64,000 bases of DNA. It comes from Planctellipticum variicoloris. Its GTDB lineage: Bacteria; Planctomycetota; Planctomycetia; Planctomycetales; Planctomycetaceae. The stretch lies in the NCBI RefSeq assembly GCF_030622045.1, contig NZ_CP130886.1, positions 3,485,557-3,549,556 on the forward strand. Reading direction: 5' to 3'. A program made the position numbers and the translations under genes. The notes beneath the pieces are model-generated. The model did not search any database and had not been told where the DNA came from. It was given only the letters and a program-made list of their open reading frames with translations. This document shows, in pieces, positions 1-10,754 of this stretch; the first letter of the stretch is position 1, and every line of letters starts with the position of its first letter.

Positions 1-576
1 GTTCGCCAGCCCCTGCCGCGCGAAGCCGGCGAGGAGGTACAACATGGCGCCCAGTGAAATCAGGTAGATCAGCAGCATCAGTGACGTCGCTCCGACGAGC
101 GGCAGACCGATCGTCGCGGCGAAGAACAGCAGGGCGGCCCACTTGTGCCGGCGCCACCAGTGCCGGGCGGCTTCCTGGACCGCCTGCTGGTCGATGTCGG
201 CCGGGACATTGCCCGCCTGGATACGGCGAATCCCGGCGGCGCCGAACAGGGCGGCACCTACCAGTAGAAACAGGCTGATGGCGGGCAACGCCAGAAACGC
301 TACGAACTTGGAAAGCCAGGAGGCATTCGCCAGCGGCAGCACGCTACCCGAGACTTTACCTCCAGTGAGAATCGGCAATGGCAGGGAAGCGGCCGCGACG
401 CGCAGCAGTTGCGGAGCGCCCGCGAGCGGATCGCGGGCGCGTTCCACCTCGGCCGCCTGGATCCGCCGGCGAACACCGGCTTCAAAGTCGTCTCCCGCGA
501 CGCTGTATAGACGCAGCGCGGCACGAAGGTCGCTCTCGGGAACCAGTTCGCATTCGGGGTTGAGGTTCAGAGGCAT
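1..576 (-). CDS. Membrane protein paired with ECF sigma factor (3' end outside window)
   Basis: The reading frame is open from an ATG at 576 to the window edge (192 codons, no stop), so the C-terminus is missing. The first ~75 residues are soluble and charged. Then follow a hydrophobic segment around residues 90-110 and two more near the visible end, so at least three membrane segments are visible. The ATG lies inside the end of the sigma-factor gene (ATGCCTCTGA, 10-bp overlap), which suggests translational coupling. The position fits a sigma-factor partner or anti-sigma protein, but I see no HxxxCxxC zinc anti-sigma motif. The function is therefore inferred from context only. Confidence 0.7.
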   Translation of the reverse strand, partial: MPLNLNPECELVPESDLRAALRLYSVAGDDFEAGVRRRIQAAEVERARDPLAGAPQLLRVAAASLPLPILTGGKVSGSVLPLANASWLSKFVAFLALPAISLFLLVGAALFGAAGIRRIQAGNVPADIDQQAVQEAARHWWRRHKWAALLFFAATIGLPLVGATSLMLLIYLISLGAMLYLLAGFARQGLAN

Positions 577-1100
577 GTCAGCACCGTTCCGATCAGCGAC
601 GCAGGAGGCTCGTTGCCGAGCATGCGAAAGAGAGCGCGACGCGCCTGATAGAGGCGACCTTCGACGGTTTTCGGGGAAACCGACAGCAGGCTGGCGACGT
701 CCTTGACGCTGGTTTCTTCCAGGTAGTGCATCAGGACGGCCTGTCGCTGATTGGCGGGAAGTCGCTGAATGGCCTGCCGCAGTCGCTCGATCCGGTCAGA
801 GCCCTCCGGGTCCGTTGCCGCGACAGCCTGCTCGACAGCGGGCGAATCGAACTTCACAATCCGCTCGCGTCTGCGGCGTGCGCGAATCCAGTTGCGATGC
901 TGATTACGGGCCACGCCGCGGAGCCAGGCTCCGAAGATGTCGGGCTGCGTCCAGTCGCCTCGGCACGCTTCCCGATGGAGCCACGCCTCGGCAAAGCTGT
1001 CCTGCGCGATCTCAGCAGCATCCGCCCACGGCGTCCCCCAGGAGGCGATCAGCCCCACGAGCGGCCCACGATATCGACGAATCAGCTCGGACAGGTCCAT
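567..1100 (-). CDS. RNA polymerase ECF-type sigma-70 factor
   Basis: This 177-aa protein has the two-domain layout of extracytoplasmic-function sigma factors. Region 2 covers about residues 5-75 (DAAEIAQDSFAEAW, then GAWLRGVARNQHRNWIRARRRR). Region 4 covers about 115-165 (LPANQRQAVLMHYLEE, then a helix-turn-helix SVKDVASLLSVSPKTVEGRL). The open frame continues upstream to 1295. I chose the ATG at 1100 because it begins at the usual region-2 N-terminus, has GGAG about 10 bases upstream, and the longer version would run almost to the M41 gene. It is the third gene of a minus-strand run and overlaps the membrane-protein gene by 10 bp. The target promoters cannot be inferred. Confidence 0.9.
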   Translation of the reverse strand: MDLSELIRRYRGPLVGLIASWGTPWADAAEIAQDSFAEAWLHREACRGDWTQPDIFGAWLRGVARNQHRNWIRARRRRERIVKFDSPAVEQAVAATDPEGSDRIERLRQAIQRLPANQRQAVLMHYLEETSVKDVASLLSVSPKTVEGRLYQARRALFRMLGNEPPASLIGTVLTCL

Positions 1101-1200
1101 ATTGCTCGTTCTCCACCCCGTAGTGTCCGGAGAGTTCCCGGATCCCACAAGAAAGTGGAAGAATCGAGAAATGGGGCGTTCGCCGGAACGCGGGCGATCT

Positions 1201-1683
1201 TCACCGCTCCCGTTCAGCCCGAGCGGCGGCCTGGTCGAACAGATGCCGCGCGGCCCGGCCGCTGATGACTGCGCAGCGCAGCAGCTCCGCGGCAATCAGT
1301 TCCACCGCTTCCCAGTGGCCAGGCCGATCGAGCAGGTGTTCGGTCTTATCGAGCAGCCTGCGTTCGAGTCGATCGATCTGGCTGGCGCTGCCGGCCCGCT
1401 GCTTCGTGAGCATCCGGACGTTTCGCAGATCCTGCGACGCGGCGTCCCAGTGGTAGTCACCGGCGTGACGGGCTTCGGCGGCGAGACCGCCGAGGAGAAT
1501 CAGAACTTCCGTTTCGAGCCAGTCCTTCGAAGGGCGAAATGTCCCCTTGCGGATCTCGCAGACGCCGAGCCGGAGGTGGTTCGGTTCGACGCTGACGCGC
1601 TGGACCGGGCGGCCGAGGGCCAGAGCGACGACCGCGTGGCCGGCTTCGTGGTAGGCGGTAGCGATTTCGTGGAGATCGGGCAT
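1201..1683 (-). CDS. Stand-alone peptidase M41 (FtsH protease-domain) protein
   Basis: The 160-aa product matches only the metalloprotease half of FtsH. The zinc motif HEAGH is at residues 12-16, followed by an LGGLAAE segment like LGGRAAE of FtsH, and an SQDL segment whose Asp85 sits where the third zinc ligand of M41 peptidases is expected. There is no AAA ATPase domain and no membrane segment, so it is far shorter than FtsH (~600-650 aa). The frame can begin at a TTG at 1725, just after the upstream stop. I prefer the ATG at 1683, which opens just before the HEAGH helix, though neither has a clear ribosome site. It lies between a conserved-looking unknown gene and the sigma factor, so a regulatory protease role is possible but unproven. 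Confidence 0.75.
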   Translation of the reverse strand: MPDLHEIATAYHEAGHAVVALALGRPVQRVSVEPNHLRLGVCEIRKGTFRPSKDWLETEVLILLGGLAAEARHAGDYHWDAASQDLRNVRMLTKQRAGSASQIDRLERRLLDKTEHLLDRPGHWEAVELIAAELLRCAVISGRAARHLFDQAAARAERER

Positions 1684-1728
1684 TTTTCGTTTGACGAGCC
1701 GGTGGAGATGGACGTCGTCGAGCAAAGC

Positions 1729-2655
1729 CTATCGGAGGACGCCCGCGTCGCGGGCGGTGCTCGCCAGCAGCAGGAGCATTTCGGCCCACTGGACGCGCTG
1801 GGCGAATTCGGTAAGCGCCGGGTCGCCCGCCTGTGCGGCGGCTTCGCAGAGGTCAACGAAGGCGAAGGGATCCCAGCCGCGTACGGTCCAGAGTCGGCCG
1901 GACCAGCGGTCGAAGTTCGCGGGTGGTGCGAATTCGCGGGCCAGCAGAGCGAGCTCGGCAAAGATCGGATGCGGCCCGACATGGCGGAACCAGTATTTCG
2001 AGTTCCCGTAATCCGGCTCCCGACGATGCATGATCGCGTGCCAGTAGTCGCCGGCGCGGTGCAATCCGCGGCCCTCGATCGACTGCGAGCATTGATGGCT
2101 CTCGTCGAGAAAGTCGTGGAGCTGGTACAGACCGGCCCGCAACGCGACGCTGTCCGGACCGGAAGGCAACTCGGCATTTGCGATGGCCTGACGCAACTCA
2201 GGCGATCCGGAGGGCCTGGGTGCCAGGACCGGGAGCGTCCCCTGCCAGCCTGCGAAGGGTTTTGTATTCGCGGGAATTGTCGTAAAGGCGCAACGCAGCT
2301 TGCCGGAACGGAGAGCAGGGGCGAGGTCATCGCCGGGCAGGGCATGGGAAGGGAGCTGCTGTAGCGCCGAGGGCCAGTAGACGGCGTCCGCCTGCCAGCC
2401 GGTCCGGAACGTCAACGTGAGGAGTTCGGGCGGCAGAGCGGCAACAAGGCTCGTCAGCGGAGTGAACGATTCGGGAAGGAGAACCAGCAGATCAAGCGGT
2501 TGATTTGAAGCGGCAACCTGCTCAACGATTGCACGTTGCGTCGCTTCTGCGACAGGCTGCCGCGTCCATGCGACGGGACCGGCGTCTGCGGCTTGTAAGT
2601 CTGACAGGATTTGACTCGCGGCGGCGGGTCCCGCGTGAAAATTCAGCCGAGTCAT
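1729..2655 (-). CDS. Uncharacterised protein, first gene of the sigma-factor run
   Basis: The product is about 308 aa from the ATG at 2655; the frame is open to 2736 but the extra N-terminal residues look non-coding. I do not recognise an enzyme family. Visible segments include an early alpha/beta part (LDLLVLLPES) and a charged aromatic-rich block with IEGRGLHRAGDYWHAIMHR and YGNSKYWFRHVG, which looks like a conserved functional core. There is no signal peptide or membrane helix, so it is probably cytoplasmic. Its stop codon (1729-1731) lies only 3 bp before the possible TTG start of the M41 gene, so the genes are likely cotranscribed. Confidence 0.65.
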   Translation of the reverse strand: MTRLNFHAGPAAASQILSDLQAADAGPVAWTRQPVAEATQRAIVEQVAASNQPLDLLVLLPESFTPLTSLVAALPPELLTLTFRTGWQADAVYWPSALQQLPSHALPGDDLAPALRSGKLRCAFTTIPANTKPFAGWQGTLPVLAPRPSGSPELRQAIANAELPSGPDSVALRAGLYQLHDFLDESHQCSQSIEGRGLHRAGDYWHAIMHRREPDYGNSKYWFRHVGPHPIFAELALLAREFAPPANFDRWSGRLWTVRGWDPFAFVDLCEAAAQAGDPALTEFAQRVQWAEMLLLLASTARDAGVLR

Positions 2656-3096
2656 GTAGGCAATCCTGAAGAAGCCGGCCGCGGGCGACAAAGTCATGCC
2701 GCCTCGGGGGATAAGGTCTGGTTGAGCGTCCATCATCGTCTGCCGGCGGCTGCGGGATCAACGGAGCGGACGGAACGTTCCGAGCCATCGCGGCCCCCGC
2801 ATTCGCCATAACCGCTACTCCACGCAAGGTTTGCGACAGTTCTTGCGACGGACTCGGCACGAAAGCTGCTTCGCAAAACTTCCCGGATCGCCTGTTTTCC
2901 GTTGGAACTGTGCGGGGGAGTGCGTATTCTGTGGGTCAGAAACCCGGGATTCCCGGGTACTGCATCGGGCCGTTTCGCGTGGGAGTGCAGGAAGCGTTTG
3001 CCATCCTGCCCCGAGCGAAGGTTTCTGGCCAGTCCCAGCCGACGACCATTCGGTTTCCGGGAGTCAGCACTTCGCTGCGACTTGGGATTTCGTCTG
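2656..3096. other. Divergent intergenic region
   Basis: These ~440 bp separate the minus-strand sigma operon from the plus-strand membrane protein. Several short frames cross it, but all have shadow-like, arginine-rich compositions. It should hold promoters for both directions; I could not identify a convincing -35/-10 pair. Confidence 0.4.
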
Positions 3097-4428
3097 ATGG
3101 AAGTCATTCTGCAGGGCTACGACGTCAATCGGCCGACCTGGTTTTACCTGTCGCTGCTGCTGATCGTCGCCGTCTTCTTCAAATTCAATCGGCTCTGGTC
3201 CCTCCGGAATCTGGACCTGGCGCTGCTGTTGAGCCTGGCCCCCGGGCTGTTGATCATTCAGGCCGATGACCCGAAAACGCTGCCGCTGGGCTACGGCTGG
3301 ATGTTTCTGGTGACCGGCCTGTTGCTGCTGCGGCTGTTTGTGGATGGGGCCTTCACACGCAGACCCCGGCTCGAACAGAATCTGAACGCGGCGGGCATGG
3401 CGTTCCTCTGCGGGGCGGCGTTTCTGTTCCAGACAACAAAAATCATGACCGAGCCACCGCACGAGTCGACTCTGGCGACAGTGCTGCGGGCCGATCAGTT
3501 GCTGAATCGGCAGGACACGACCCAGGAGCCTGCACAGGACGCCAGTGAAGCCGCATCAGAAGCCGGCCCCGCGACTTCCCTTCTGGCGACCACGGTCGTG
3601 CCGTTTTCCGGGGGCGTCGCCGACGCCGGCGCCCGCCTGATGGCCATTCTGGCTCACGCGGCGGTCGTTCTGGGGCTGATCTTCGTCGGACGCTGGCATT
3701 TCAGCGACACGACGCTAGGCCTGGCGATGGCCACGCTGTACCTGCTGCTTCCCTGCACGGCATACGACGTGACGAGGGTGAATTCTTTGCTGCCGGCGGC
3801 GCTGATTCTCTGGGCGGTCGCCTGTTATCGAAAGCCGATCGTCGCCGGCCTGCTGCTCGGTCTCGCCTGCGGATCGATGTTCTTCGCCGTGTTTCTGCTG
3901 CCGCTCTGGACGGCATTTTACTGGAAACGGGGCGCAATGCGATTCGCCTCCGCCCTCGTCGGCACCGCGGTGGTCGTGGTGGCGAGCCTGTTGCTGACGT
4001 CGGCAGATTCACACTCGTTCACGCGGCAGATTATCGGTTCAATCGAGTGGAGCGCTCTGAAGTTTCAGGCGGGCGAAACGGGCGTCGGCTTCTGGAGTAC
4101 GGTCGATCCCGCCTGGCGCATTCCCGTCTTTGCCACCTTCCTGGTCATGCTGACCGCGCTCTCCATCTGGCCCCTCCAGAAGAGCGTCGAGCAACTGCTC
4201 TCGCACTCGACGGCGATCATCGTCGGGACTCAGTTCTGGTACCCGCAGCACGGCGGAATCTACGTACTGTGGTATCTGCCGCTGATGCTGACCGTTGTCT
4301 TCCGTCCGCGGCTGGCTCACCTGATACCAAACCCGCCACCCACCCCGACCCTGATCGCCACCCACGACGAAGCCTCCCGCCGAGAGTCCTGGAATATCGT
4401 CATCACCCGCTGGCGCATCTTCCGCTAG
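3097..4428 (+). CDS. Polytopic membrane protein, function unknown
   Basis: The 443-aa protein begins at the ATG at 3097 (the frame is open further upstream, to 2902, but that part is not membrane-like). It shows about ten hydrophobic segments, for example YLSLLLIVAVFF at the N-terminus, YGWMFLVTGLLLLRLFV, and a cluster of helices between residues ~185 and 390. A Glu/Ala-rich soluble stretch near residues 140-175 interrupts the helices. The overall look resembles glycosyltransferase-type or DUF2029-like integral membrane proteins, but no catalytic motif is visible. I would call it an inner-membrane protein conserved in planctomycetes. It stands alone on its strand. Confidence 0.7.
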   Translation: MEVILQGYDVNRPTWFYLSLLLIVAVFFKFNRLWSLRNLDLALLLSLAPGLLIIQADDPKTLPLGYGWMFLVTGLLLLRLFVDGAFTRRPRLEQNLNAAGMAFLCGAAFLFQTTKIMTEPPHESTLATVLRADQLLNRQDTTQEPAQDASEAASEAGPATSLLATTVVPFSGGVADAGARLMAILAHAAVVLGLIFVGRWHFSDTTLGLAMATLYLLLPCTAYDVTRVNSLLPAALILWAVACYRKPIVAGLLLGLACGSMFFAVFLLPLWTAFYWKRGAMRFASALVGTAVVVVASLLLTSADSHSFTRQIIGSIEWSALKFQAGETGVGFWSTVDPAWRIPVFATFLVMLTALSIWPLQKSVEQLLSHSTAIIVGTQFWYPQHGGIYVLWYLPLMLTVVFRPRLAHLIPNPPPTPTLIATHDEASRRESWNIVITRWRIFR

Positions 4429-4587
4429 CCGGCGGGGCCGGTTTGTGCCGACTCAGAGATGGGTTGGGCGTGGATATCGCGTACGGCTGCGATGGATGAA
4501 GAGAGATGGGGCTGGTTGGCAGGTGTCGCCCCCAGAGTCCTTGATGGGCGCGGTCTTTCACATGGCGCGGGAGAATTCGGGTGAAGA

Positions 4588-4620
4588 AGAGCACTGGTGG
4601 TTAAAGACCACCAGTGCTCT
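4588..4620. terminator. Perfect 13-bp hairpin between convergent genes
   Basis: Left arm AGAGCACTGGTGG (4588-4600), loop TTAAAGA, right arm 4608-4620 fully complementary. It sits 11 bp beyond the stop of the RraA-like gene and can serve transcription from either side. The downstream tract on the minus strand is only moderately T-rich. Confidence 0.7.
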
Positions 4621-4631
4621 GCAGCCGATCT

Positions 4632-5366
4632 TTACGCTTCGCCGCGGAGGCGTTTGCCGAGTTTGTTGATGGCGTCGCCGCACGCCTTGCGGGCTTCGTT
4701 AAAGCCGACGACGGTGACCGATTCCTGTTTGAGATAGTTCAGGACGATGGCTTCGGCGTCGGCGATTTCCTGGCAAACGCCCGGGACTTCGGTGGCGATG
4801 GAGTGGGGAATCGTGGTGACGCCATTGAGGTCGCCGTGGAGCAGGTCGCCCGGGTAAACGGTCATGCCGCCGACCGTCACCGGAATGTTGATCGAGATCG
4901 TATGGCAATAGCCGTGCGCCGCGATCGCTCCGTTTGTAAAGGCCGGAAAGTCGATGGCTTCGACCTGGTCGAGGTCACGGCCGGTGCCGCTGGTGACGAT
5001 CCCCTTGGCCCCAAATTTCTTGTAGGTCGTGCACATGACTTCGCCGAACGTGGCGGAGGCGCAGGGCTGATCGAGATCCTGGAAGACGATGACCGGCGGG
5101 CCGGGGACGGCGGCCATGGCGTCGAGCTGAGCTCCGATGCTGCTGTAGGAATCGCCCGCGCGGGGCGGTTTCATGCTGCGGAAGGTCGAAGTCAGGGCGT
5201 AGCCGACCATCGGGGGCATTTTGGGGAAACAGGCCCTGATGGACTGGTCCATGTAGCCTTCGTTGCGGGGGATAATGTTCCAGAGTTCGACCGCGTTGCA
5301 GATGGTGGGCGAGTCGTACTTGGCGAGATCGGCGAGCTGAGCGGGGGTGAGACCGGCGGCGGCCAT
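4632..5366 (-). CDS. RraA-like protein (HMG/CHA aldolase or demethylmenaquinone methyltransferase-like fold)
   Basis: The 244-aa product belongs to the RraA-like superfamily, which contains class II pyruvate aldolases (4-hydroxy-4-methyl-2-oxoglutarate aldolase), oxaloacetate decarboxylases and the RNase E inhibitor RraA. Visible signatures are the N-terminal [12 protein letters not shown], a [17 protein letters not shown] segment that matches the family GxxGxxxxGxxRD core (the Arg-Asp pair binds substrate and metal), and [18 protein letters not shown] near the C-terminus. The start at 5366 has GGAG 10 bp upstream; the longer open frame to 5429 looks non-coding. It lies alone, convergent to the membrane protein. 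Which substrate it uses cannot be told. Confidence 0.85.
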   Translation of the reverse strand: MAAAGLTPAQLADLAKYDSPTICNAVELWNIIPRNEGYMDQSIRACFPKMPPMVGYALTSTFRSMKPPRAGDSYSSIGAQLDAMAAVPGPPVIVFQDLDQPCASATFGEVMCTTYKKFGAKGIVTSGTGRDLDQVEAIDFPAFTNGAIAAHGYCHTISINIPVTVGGMTVYPGDLLHGDLNGVTTIPHSIATEVPGVCQEIADAEAIVLNYLKQESVTVVGFNEARKACGDAINKLGKRLRGEA

Positions 5367-5526
5367 GCGGGGAACTCCGGAGAAACGATGCCAAACAGCG
5401 GCCAGCCCGCGGCCAGCCTGCGGGGCCAATCATAAGCGGAGCGTTACGCGTTGTGAAAGGCGGCCAAAATGGGGGAGTGCGAACCCTTGGCGGCGAGGCG
5501 TGTCGGAGAGTAGACTGTACCGACTT

Positions 5527-7574
<2,048 letters not shown>

Positions 7575-7575
7575 G

Positions 7576-7884
7576 TCAGGCTCCCTTGTGAAGGTGGTCA
7601 ATTATGAAGTCGGTTACGGCATCGAGAAACGCCTCGTCCGCGTCACCAATAATCGCAATGTCAGTCTGCAGCGAGTCATCCGGGACTGACCACAGAAACG
7701 ACTCCTGCAGCAACCGAATCCGCTCGATCGCCAGCGAGCGAATCTCGTGAGCCAGGTTGTTGTCGTCAGGGGCTGGCTCGATCACATGCTTCAGCAGTTC
7801 GGTTCCGGACGGTAGTCCCGCGTCGAGATGAACGCGAATGCTCTGCAGTTCCCAACTGCGGAACCGTAGCAGCGTGTTGAACAA
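7576..7884 (-). CDS. Small unknown protein upstream of the recombinase, probably 5'-truncated by the IS
   Basis: The frame encodes up to 102 acidic residues (for example DNNLAHEIRSLAIERIRLL and IGDADEAFLDAVTDFII) and ends 1 bp before the recombinase start, so the two are likely cotranscribed. The only available start is a TTG at 7884, which lies beyond the terminal inverted repeat of the neighbouring IS (7867-7881), inside the element. This suggests that the original 5' end was removed or displaced by the insertion. The function is unknown; position alone would fit a recombination directionality factor or other accessory protein. Confidence 0.5.
   Translation of the reverse strand: MFNTLLRFRSWELQSIRVHLDAGLPSGTELLKHVIEPAPDDNNLAHEIRSLAIERIRLLQESFLWSVPDDSLQTDIAIIGDADEAFLDAVTDFIIDHLHKGA
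7867..7881 (+). repeat. Left terminal inverted repeat of the IS
   Basis: TAGCAGCGTGTTGAA, the exact reverse complement of 9365-9379. Outside the two repeats the bases no longer match (7866 is G where C would be needed). Confidence 0.8.
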
Positions 7885-7896
7885 AGCACTTTTCCG

Positions 7897-9279
7897 TCAC
7901 CCGGCCAGGCGGGCGACGATTGGGGCGGGGGCGACGAGTCCGGCGGGTTGCTCGGCTCGGTCGGTCTGGCTCCGCAGGAGCCAATCGAGCGCGGACCAAA
8001 CCGCCCCGAACACCGCCCAAACCGCCACATTCCGCCCCTGCAGTCTCCGTGGCTTGCCAACTCCCAGCAGCTTCCACATCACGCGCCCGAGATTGTGCGC
8101 CGCCGTCGCGATCAGGTAGCGCTTCGTCACCTCTGTCAGGCCTTCGAGCCAGCTCCGACGCATCCCGCCCGTCTCGCAGACGTGAGCGAAGGTCCGTTCG
8201 CAGACTTCGCTCCGCCGTTTCTGCAACTGCTTCCCCTTCGCCCGCCGGACCCGCTGACGGTTCCCCATCACCGCCCGCTGGTCCTCCGGCGTCTTGTCCG
8301 TCCACGTCCAGTCGCTCTTGCGCTTCGGCTCCGGGATGTAGGTCCGAAAGCCCAGCGACTGGCACAGTTCCAGCGTGGCGACCGAGTGATACCCCTTGTC
8401 CGCCGCCACCTCTTCAATGCTCTGTTCGCAGCCGATCGCCTGCAGGTTTTCTTCCGCTTTCAGCACGCTGTCGACCAGCGTCTGTTGATCCCCGTGATCG
8501 GCGGGACGAATCTCCGCGGCCAGGATCAGGTCGCTCTCCAGGTCCACCACGTGCTCGGCCTTGTACGCCAGATGCGTCGTCCCGTCCTTCATGCGGGCGA
8601 TCTTCGCCTCGGGATCGGTCTCGCTGACCCACTCCTCGTTCGAGACCTTCTTGTTCTTGCGGTTCTTGTCGAACCGGCGGACGTCTTCGTCACTCGGTTC
8701 TTCGTCGGGAGCAATCACGCCTTCTTCCCGCATCAGCCGGACGACATACGCCTTCCAGCCTTCGCCGGTGTCGCGGCGGACGATCGACTTCATCGCCGCA
8801 TCCGCTTCCAGCGTCGTCGAGTCGACACCCACCGTCTTGCCTGAGAGCAGCTTCTTTTCGGACGCGATCTTCAGCACGAACTGAAAGACTTCCTCGAACA
8901 CTTCCACCGGCAGCCGCCGGCGGGTCAGCGACAGCGTCGAATGCTCGGGACTCGATTCGTCGAGCGGAATGCCCAGAAACTCCCGCAGCGACAGGCTGTC
9001 GGAGCATCGCCAGGCGATCCCCCGCTGACTGTCGATCCCTTCGAAGTACCCCACCAGCAGCATGCGGAAATAGACGCCCGGCGGGATCGAGCGCTGCCCG
9101 CGAGTCTCGACCTGCTCGTAGAACGCCTGGCACCGCTTCTCGATCCAGCGGTCGAAGCCGGCTTCGGCGAGCAGCGCGTTGAGCGCTTTGTAGAAGGGAT
9201 GTCCCTGCGAGCGGGGCAGCTGCTCCGCCGTGACAAACAGCGGCTCCTGCCGCGATTCCTTCCGCCGTCCCATCGCCAT
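7897..9279 (-). CDS. IS1182-type DDE transposase
   Basis: The 460-aa protein carries the DUF772-type N-terminal domain (PPGVYFRMLLVGYFEGIDSQRGIAWRC in two parts) followed by a DDE nuclease core. The probable catalytic residues lie in TVGVDSTTLEAD, in EEVAADKGYHS and in a C-terminal RSEVCERTFAHVCETGGMRR block, which matches the YREK-like region of this superfamily. Length and ends look complete. The ATG at 9279 has a strong GGAGGG site about 7 bp upstream. It moves the surrounding IS and is unrelated to the serine recombinase. Confidence 0.92.
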   Translation of the reverse strand: MAMGRRKESRQEPLFVTAEQLPRSQGHPFYKALNALLAEAGFDRWIEKRCQAFYEQVETRGQRSIPPGVYFRMLLVGYFEGIDSQRGIAWRCSDSLSLREFLGIPLDESSPEHSTLSLTRRRLPVEVFEEVFQFVLKIASEKKLLSGKTVGVDSTTLEADAAMKSIVRRDTGEGWKAYVVRLMREEGVIAPDEEPSDEDVRRFDKNRKNKKVSNEEWVSETDPEAKIARMKDGTTHLAYKAEHVVDLESDLILAAEIRPADHGDQQTLVDSVLKAEENLQAIGCEQSIEEVAADKGYHSVATLELCQSLGFRTYIPEPKRKSDWTWTDKTPEDQRAVMGNRQRVRRAKGKQLQKRRSEVCERTFAHVCETGGMRRSWLEGLTEVTKRYLIATAAHNLGRVMWKLLGVGKPRRLQGRNVAVWAVFGAVWSALDWLLRSQTDRAEQPAGLVAPAPIVARLAG

Positions 9280-9364
9280 CGGGAACCCTCCGTGACCGCC
9301 GCGCCTGACCGACCGCGAGAAGATAACAAACCGCGTTCGATCGTGGCAGCGTCAGGGGGAATAC

Positions 9365-9379
9365 TTCAACACGCTGCTA
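9365..9379 (-). repeat. Right terminal inverted repeat of the IS
   Basis: TTCAACACGCTGCTA, the reverse complement of the left repeat at 7867-7881. It lies 5 bp from the stop codon of the next cargo gene, so the insertion just spared that gene. Confidence 0.8.
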
Positions 9380-9383
9380 GGGG

Positions 9384-9704
9384 CTAAGCACGATCTCGAT
9401 CGGGCGTAGCGTGGATGTACACTCCAGCCTTCCGGTCCCATACGGCCTCCAAATGCGTCCGCTTCGCCAAACTCGTCAATATATCGGCTGCTCGTTTGAA
9501 ATCCGCTATCATCGCGTAGACGCGATAATAACCTCGCGAAGACGCCCAGAAATAGCCAATCCCCTGCTTCAGCAGCGTCATTTCGACGTGGTGCAGAGAC
9601 TCCTCTTGGCATGTTGCAACCAAACACATTGGAGTTCCATCTGCCTCCTTCCTGATCGTGATGCCCATCCGCGCTAAGCTTGTCGCCCATTCCTTCTTGC
9701 TCAT
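9384..9704 (-). CDS. Unknown small protein, island cargo
   Basis: The 106-aa product starts at the ATG at 9704 (MSKKEWATSLARMGITIRKE); the frame is open upstream to 9860 but that part looks non-coding. It has mixed alpha/beta character with an aromatic core (GIGYFWASSRGYYRVYAMI) and no signal peptide or membrane helix. I recognise no family. The gene ends 5 bp from the right IS repeat and begins about 120 bp from the palindrome at 9825. It is the leftmost of the island's row of single-gene units. Confidence 0.55.
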   Translation of the reverse strand: MSKKEWATSLARMGITIRKEADGTPMCLVATCQEESLHHVEMTLLKQGIGYFWASSRGYYRVYAMIADFKRAADILTSLAKRTHLEAVWDRKAGVYIHATPDRDRA

Positions 9705-9824
9705 GGCAGTGCACCCCGAAATGCCGCATAGAATGCCCGTGTGACAGCGAGCGATCGCATGATCGGATACTGAATAACGAGAGTTCTGCCAGTGCCGATT
9801 GAAGTTGCTTTGCTCTCCGGGGTT

Positions 9825-9845
9825 ACGGTAACTATTCGTTACCGT
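9825..9845 (+). repeat. Island palindrome A
   Basis: Perfect inverted repeat ACGGTAAC-TATTC-GTTACCGT. It contains the stop codon (9832-9834) and last codons of the next minus-strand gene. First member of a family found only at gene ends between 9.8 and 15.8 kb. Confidence 0.8.
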
Positions 9846-10586
9846 CGTCCTCGCTCTCATCGATCTTCCCTTCGACCGCCCATTCCTTCAGCAACTGAGT
9901 GAGTTCCGCATCGCGATCAAGCACACGTTGCCAGACGGGACGCGAGGAATTTGCGAGTTCGGACGGGTGCCAGAGCCAGGGGGCGGACACCTCTCTGCCG
10001 TTTCCCGCTCCCTGCAGGATGAGTTGCGTCCCCCACAGCCTGAGCAACGCCGCGATTCCCACCGCAATCGGCGTCAACCACTCCTTCGGATCGCATCGGG
10101 CGTGCGTCCGCAGGCGAGTTCTCATTTCACTGGCCAAAAACGCGAGCAGTCCGCCGGTCACTTCCCGATCAAGGAGAACGTGTGCCGATTCACAAGCGAT
10201 GCCGACGCAGAGCGGAGAGGCGGGAATCCCGAACTCTCCCTCGATCGTCTCGCAGTGCAGGAGAATCGTTGCAAGATACAGCGGATACCAAAGATCGTCT
10301 TTCGAGTTCCAGTCGCGAGCGAGACCCGTGATCGTTTCGGAGATGATCCATCGATAGCCGCCAAAGTTGTGGCTTGGCCATTTGCCATTGGAGGCAGCAG
10401 GAGGTCCTGCATGGAAACGCGTCCTGAAAGCCAGAGATCCGGCTCCAGCGCTTCCCTCAGAAGATCCGAATTCATCTTCAGAACGCGGGGACCGACGATT
10501 CTGAGGATCGATTCTCCGTCGGCAGAACCGCCGGCCAAAGAATCGCAAACGGCCTTCCATTCGATCCGAGGGTCTTTCGCAGACAT
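9832..10586 (-). pseudogene. Unknown cargo gene, split by a frameshift
   Basis: Two adjacent minus-strand frames each look protein-like but neither alone is complete. The first runs from the ATG at 10586 (MSAKDPRIEWKAVCDSLAGG) through DLLREALEPDLWLSGR. From about 10400 the sensible reading shifts to the other frame (WPSHNFGGYRWIISETITG, then LWYPLYLATILLHCETIEG) and ends at 9832 inside palindrome A. The reconstructed product would be about 250 aa and mostly helical. Upstream residues of the second frame are arginine-rich shadow. It may be a true pseudogene, a sequencing indel or, less likely, recoding. I do not recognise the family. Confidence 0.55.
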
Positions 10587-10731
10587 GCACATCTCTCACG
10601 TGAAGTCGCCATTTGCCAGGAGACTTCGCGGGCAATCGCGTCGCTTCGCTGGACAGCAAGAATTCTACGCCACTCAGTCACTGTCTGCCGGACGATGATA
10701 CCGGCCAGGCGTTCCCACCGCTGCCGCCGCG

Positions 10732-10754
10732 AACGGTAACGACTGGTTACCGTT
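10732..10754 (+). repeat. Island palindrome B
   Basis: Perfect 9-bp arms AACGGTAAC-GACTG-GTTACCGTT. The TAA of the next minus-strand gene (10747-10749) lies inside it. The 16 bases ending in GAACGGTAAC are identical to those in palindrome E (15191-15206). Confidence 0.85.

Larger units (their letters stand above)
7867..9379 (-). mobile_element. IS1182/IS5-like insertion sequence, apparently intact
   Basis: A single full-length transposase gene is flanked by perfect 15-bp inverted repeats at 7867-7881 and 9365-9379. Total length is about 1.5 kb. I see no clear target-site duplication outside the repeats. A degraded relative lies just outside the island at 18175-18670. Confidence 0.85.

Noticed and set aside
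937-2364. 475-codon plus-strand frame
   Set aside because: It lies antisense to the sigma factor, M41 and unknown genes, which show real motifs; the composition is that of a shadow frame.
7867-9379. Target-site duplication of the IS
   Set aside because: No matching bases were found just outside the 15-bp inverted repeats, so I do not report one.
9832-10586. Programmed ribosomal frameshift
   Set aside because: No slippery heptamer with a following structure was evident near 10400; a simple indel is more likely.
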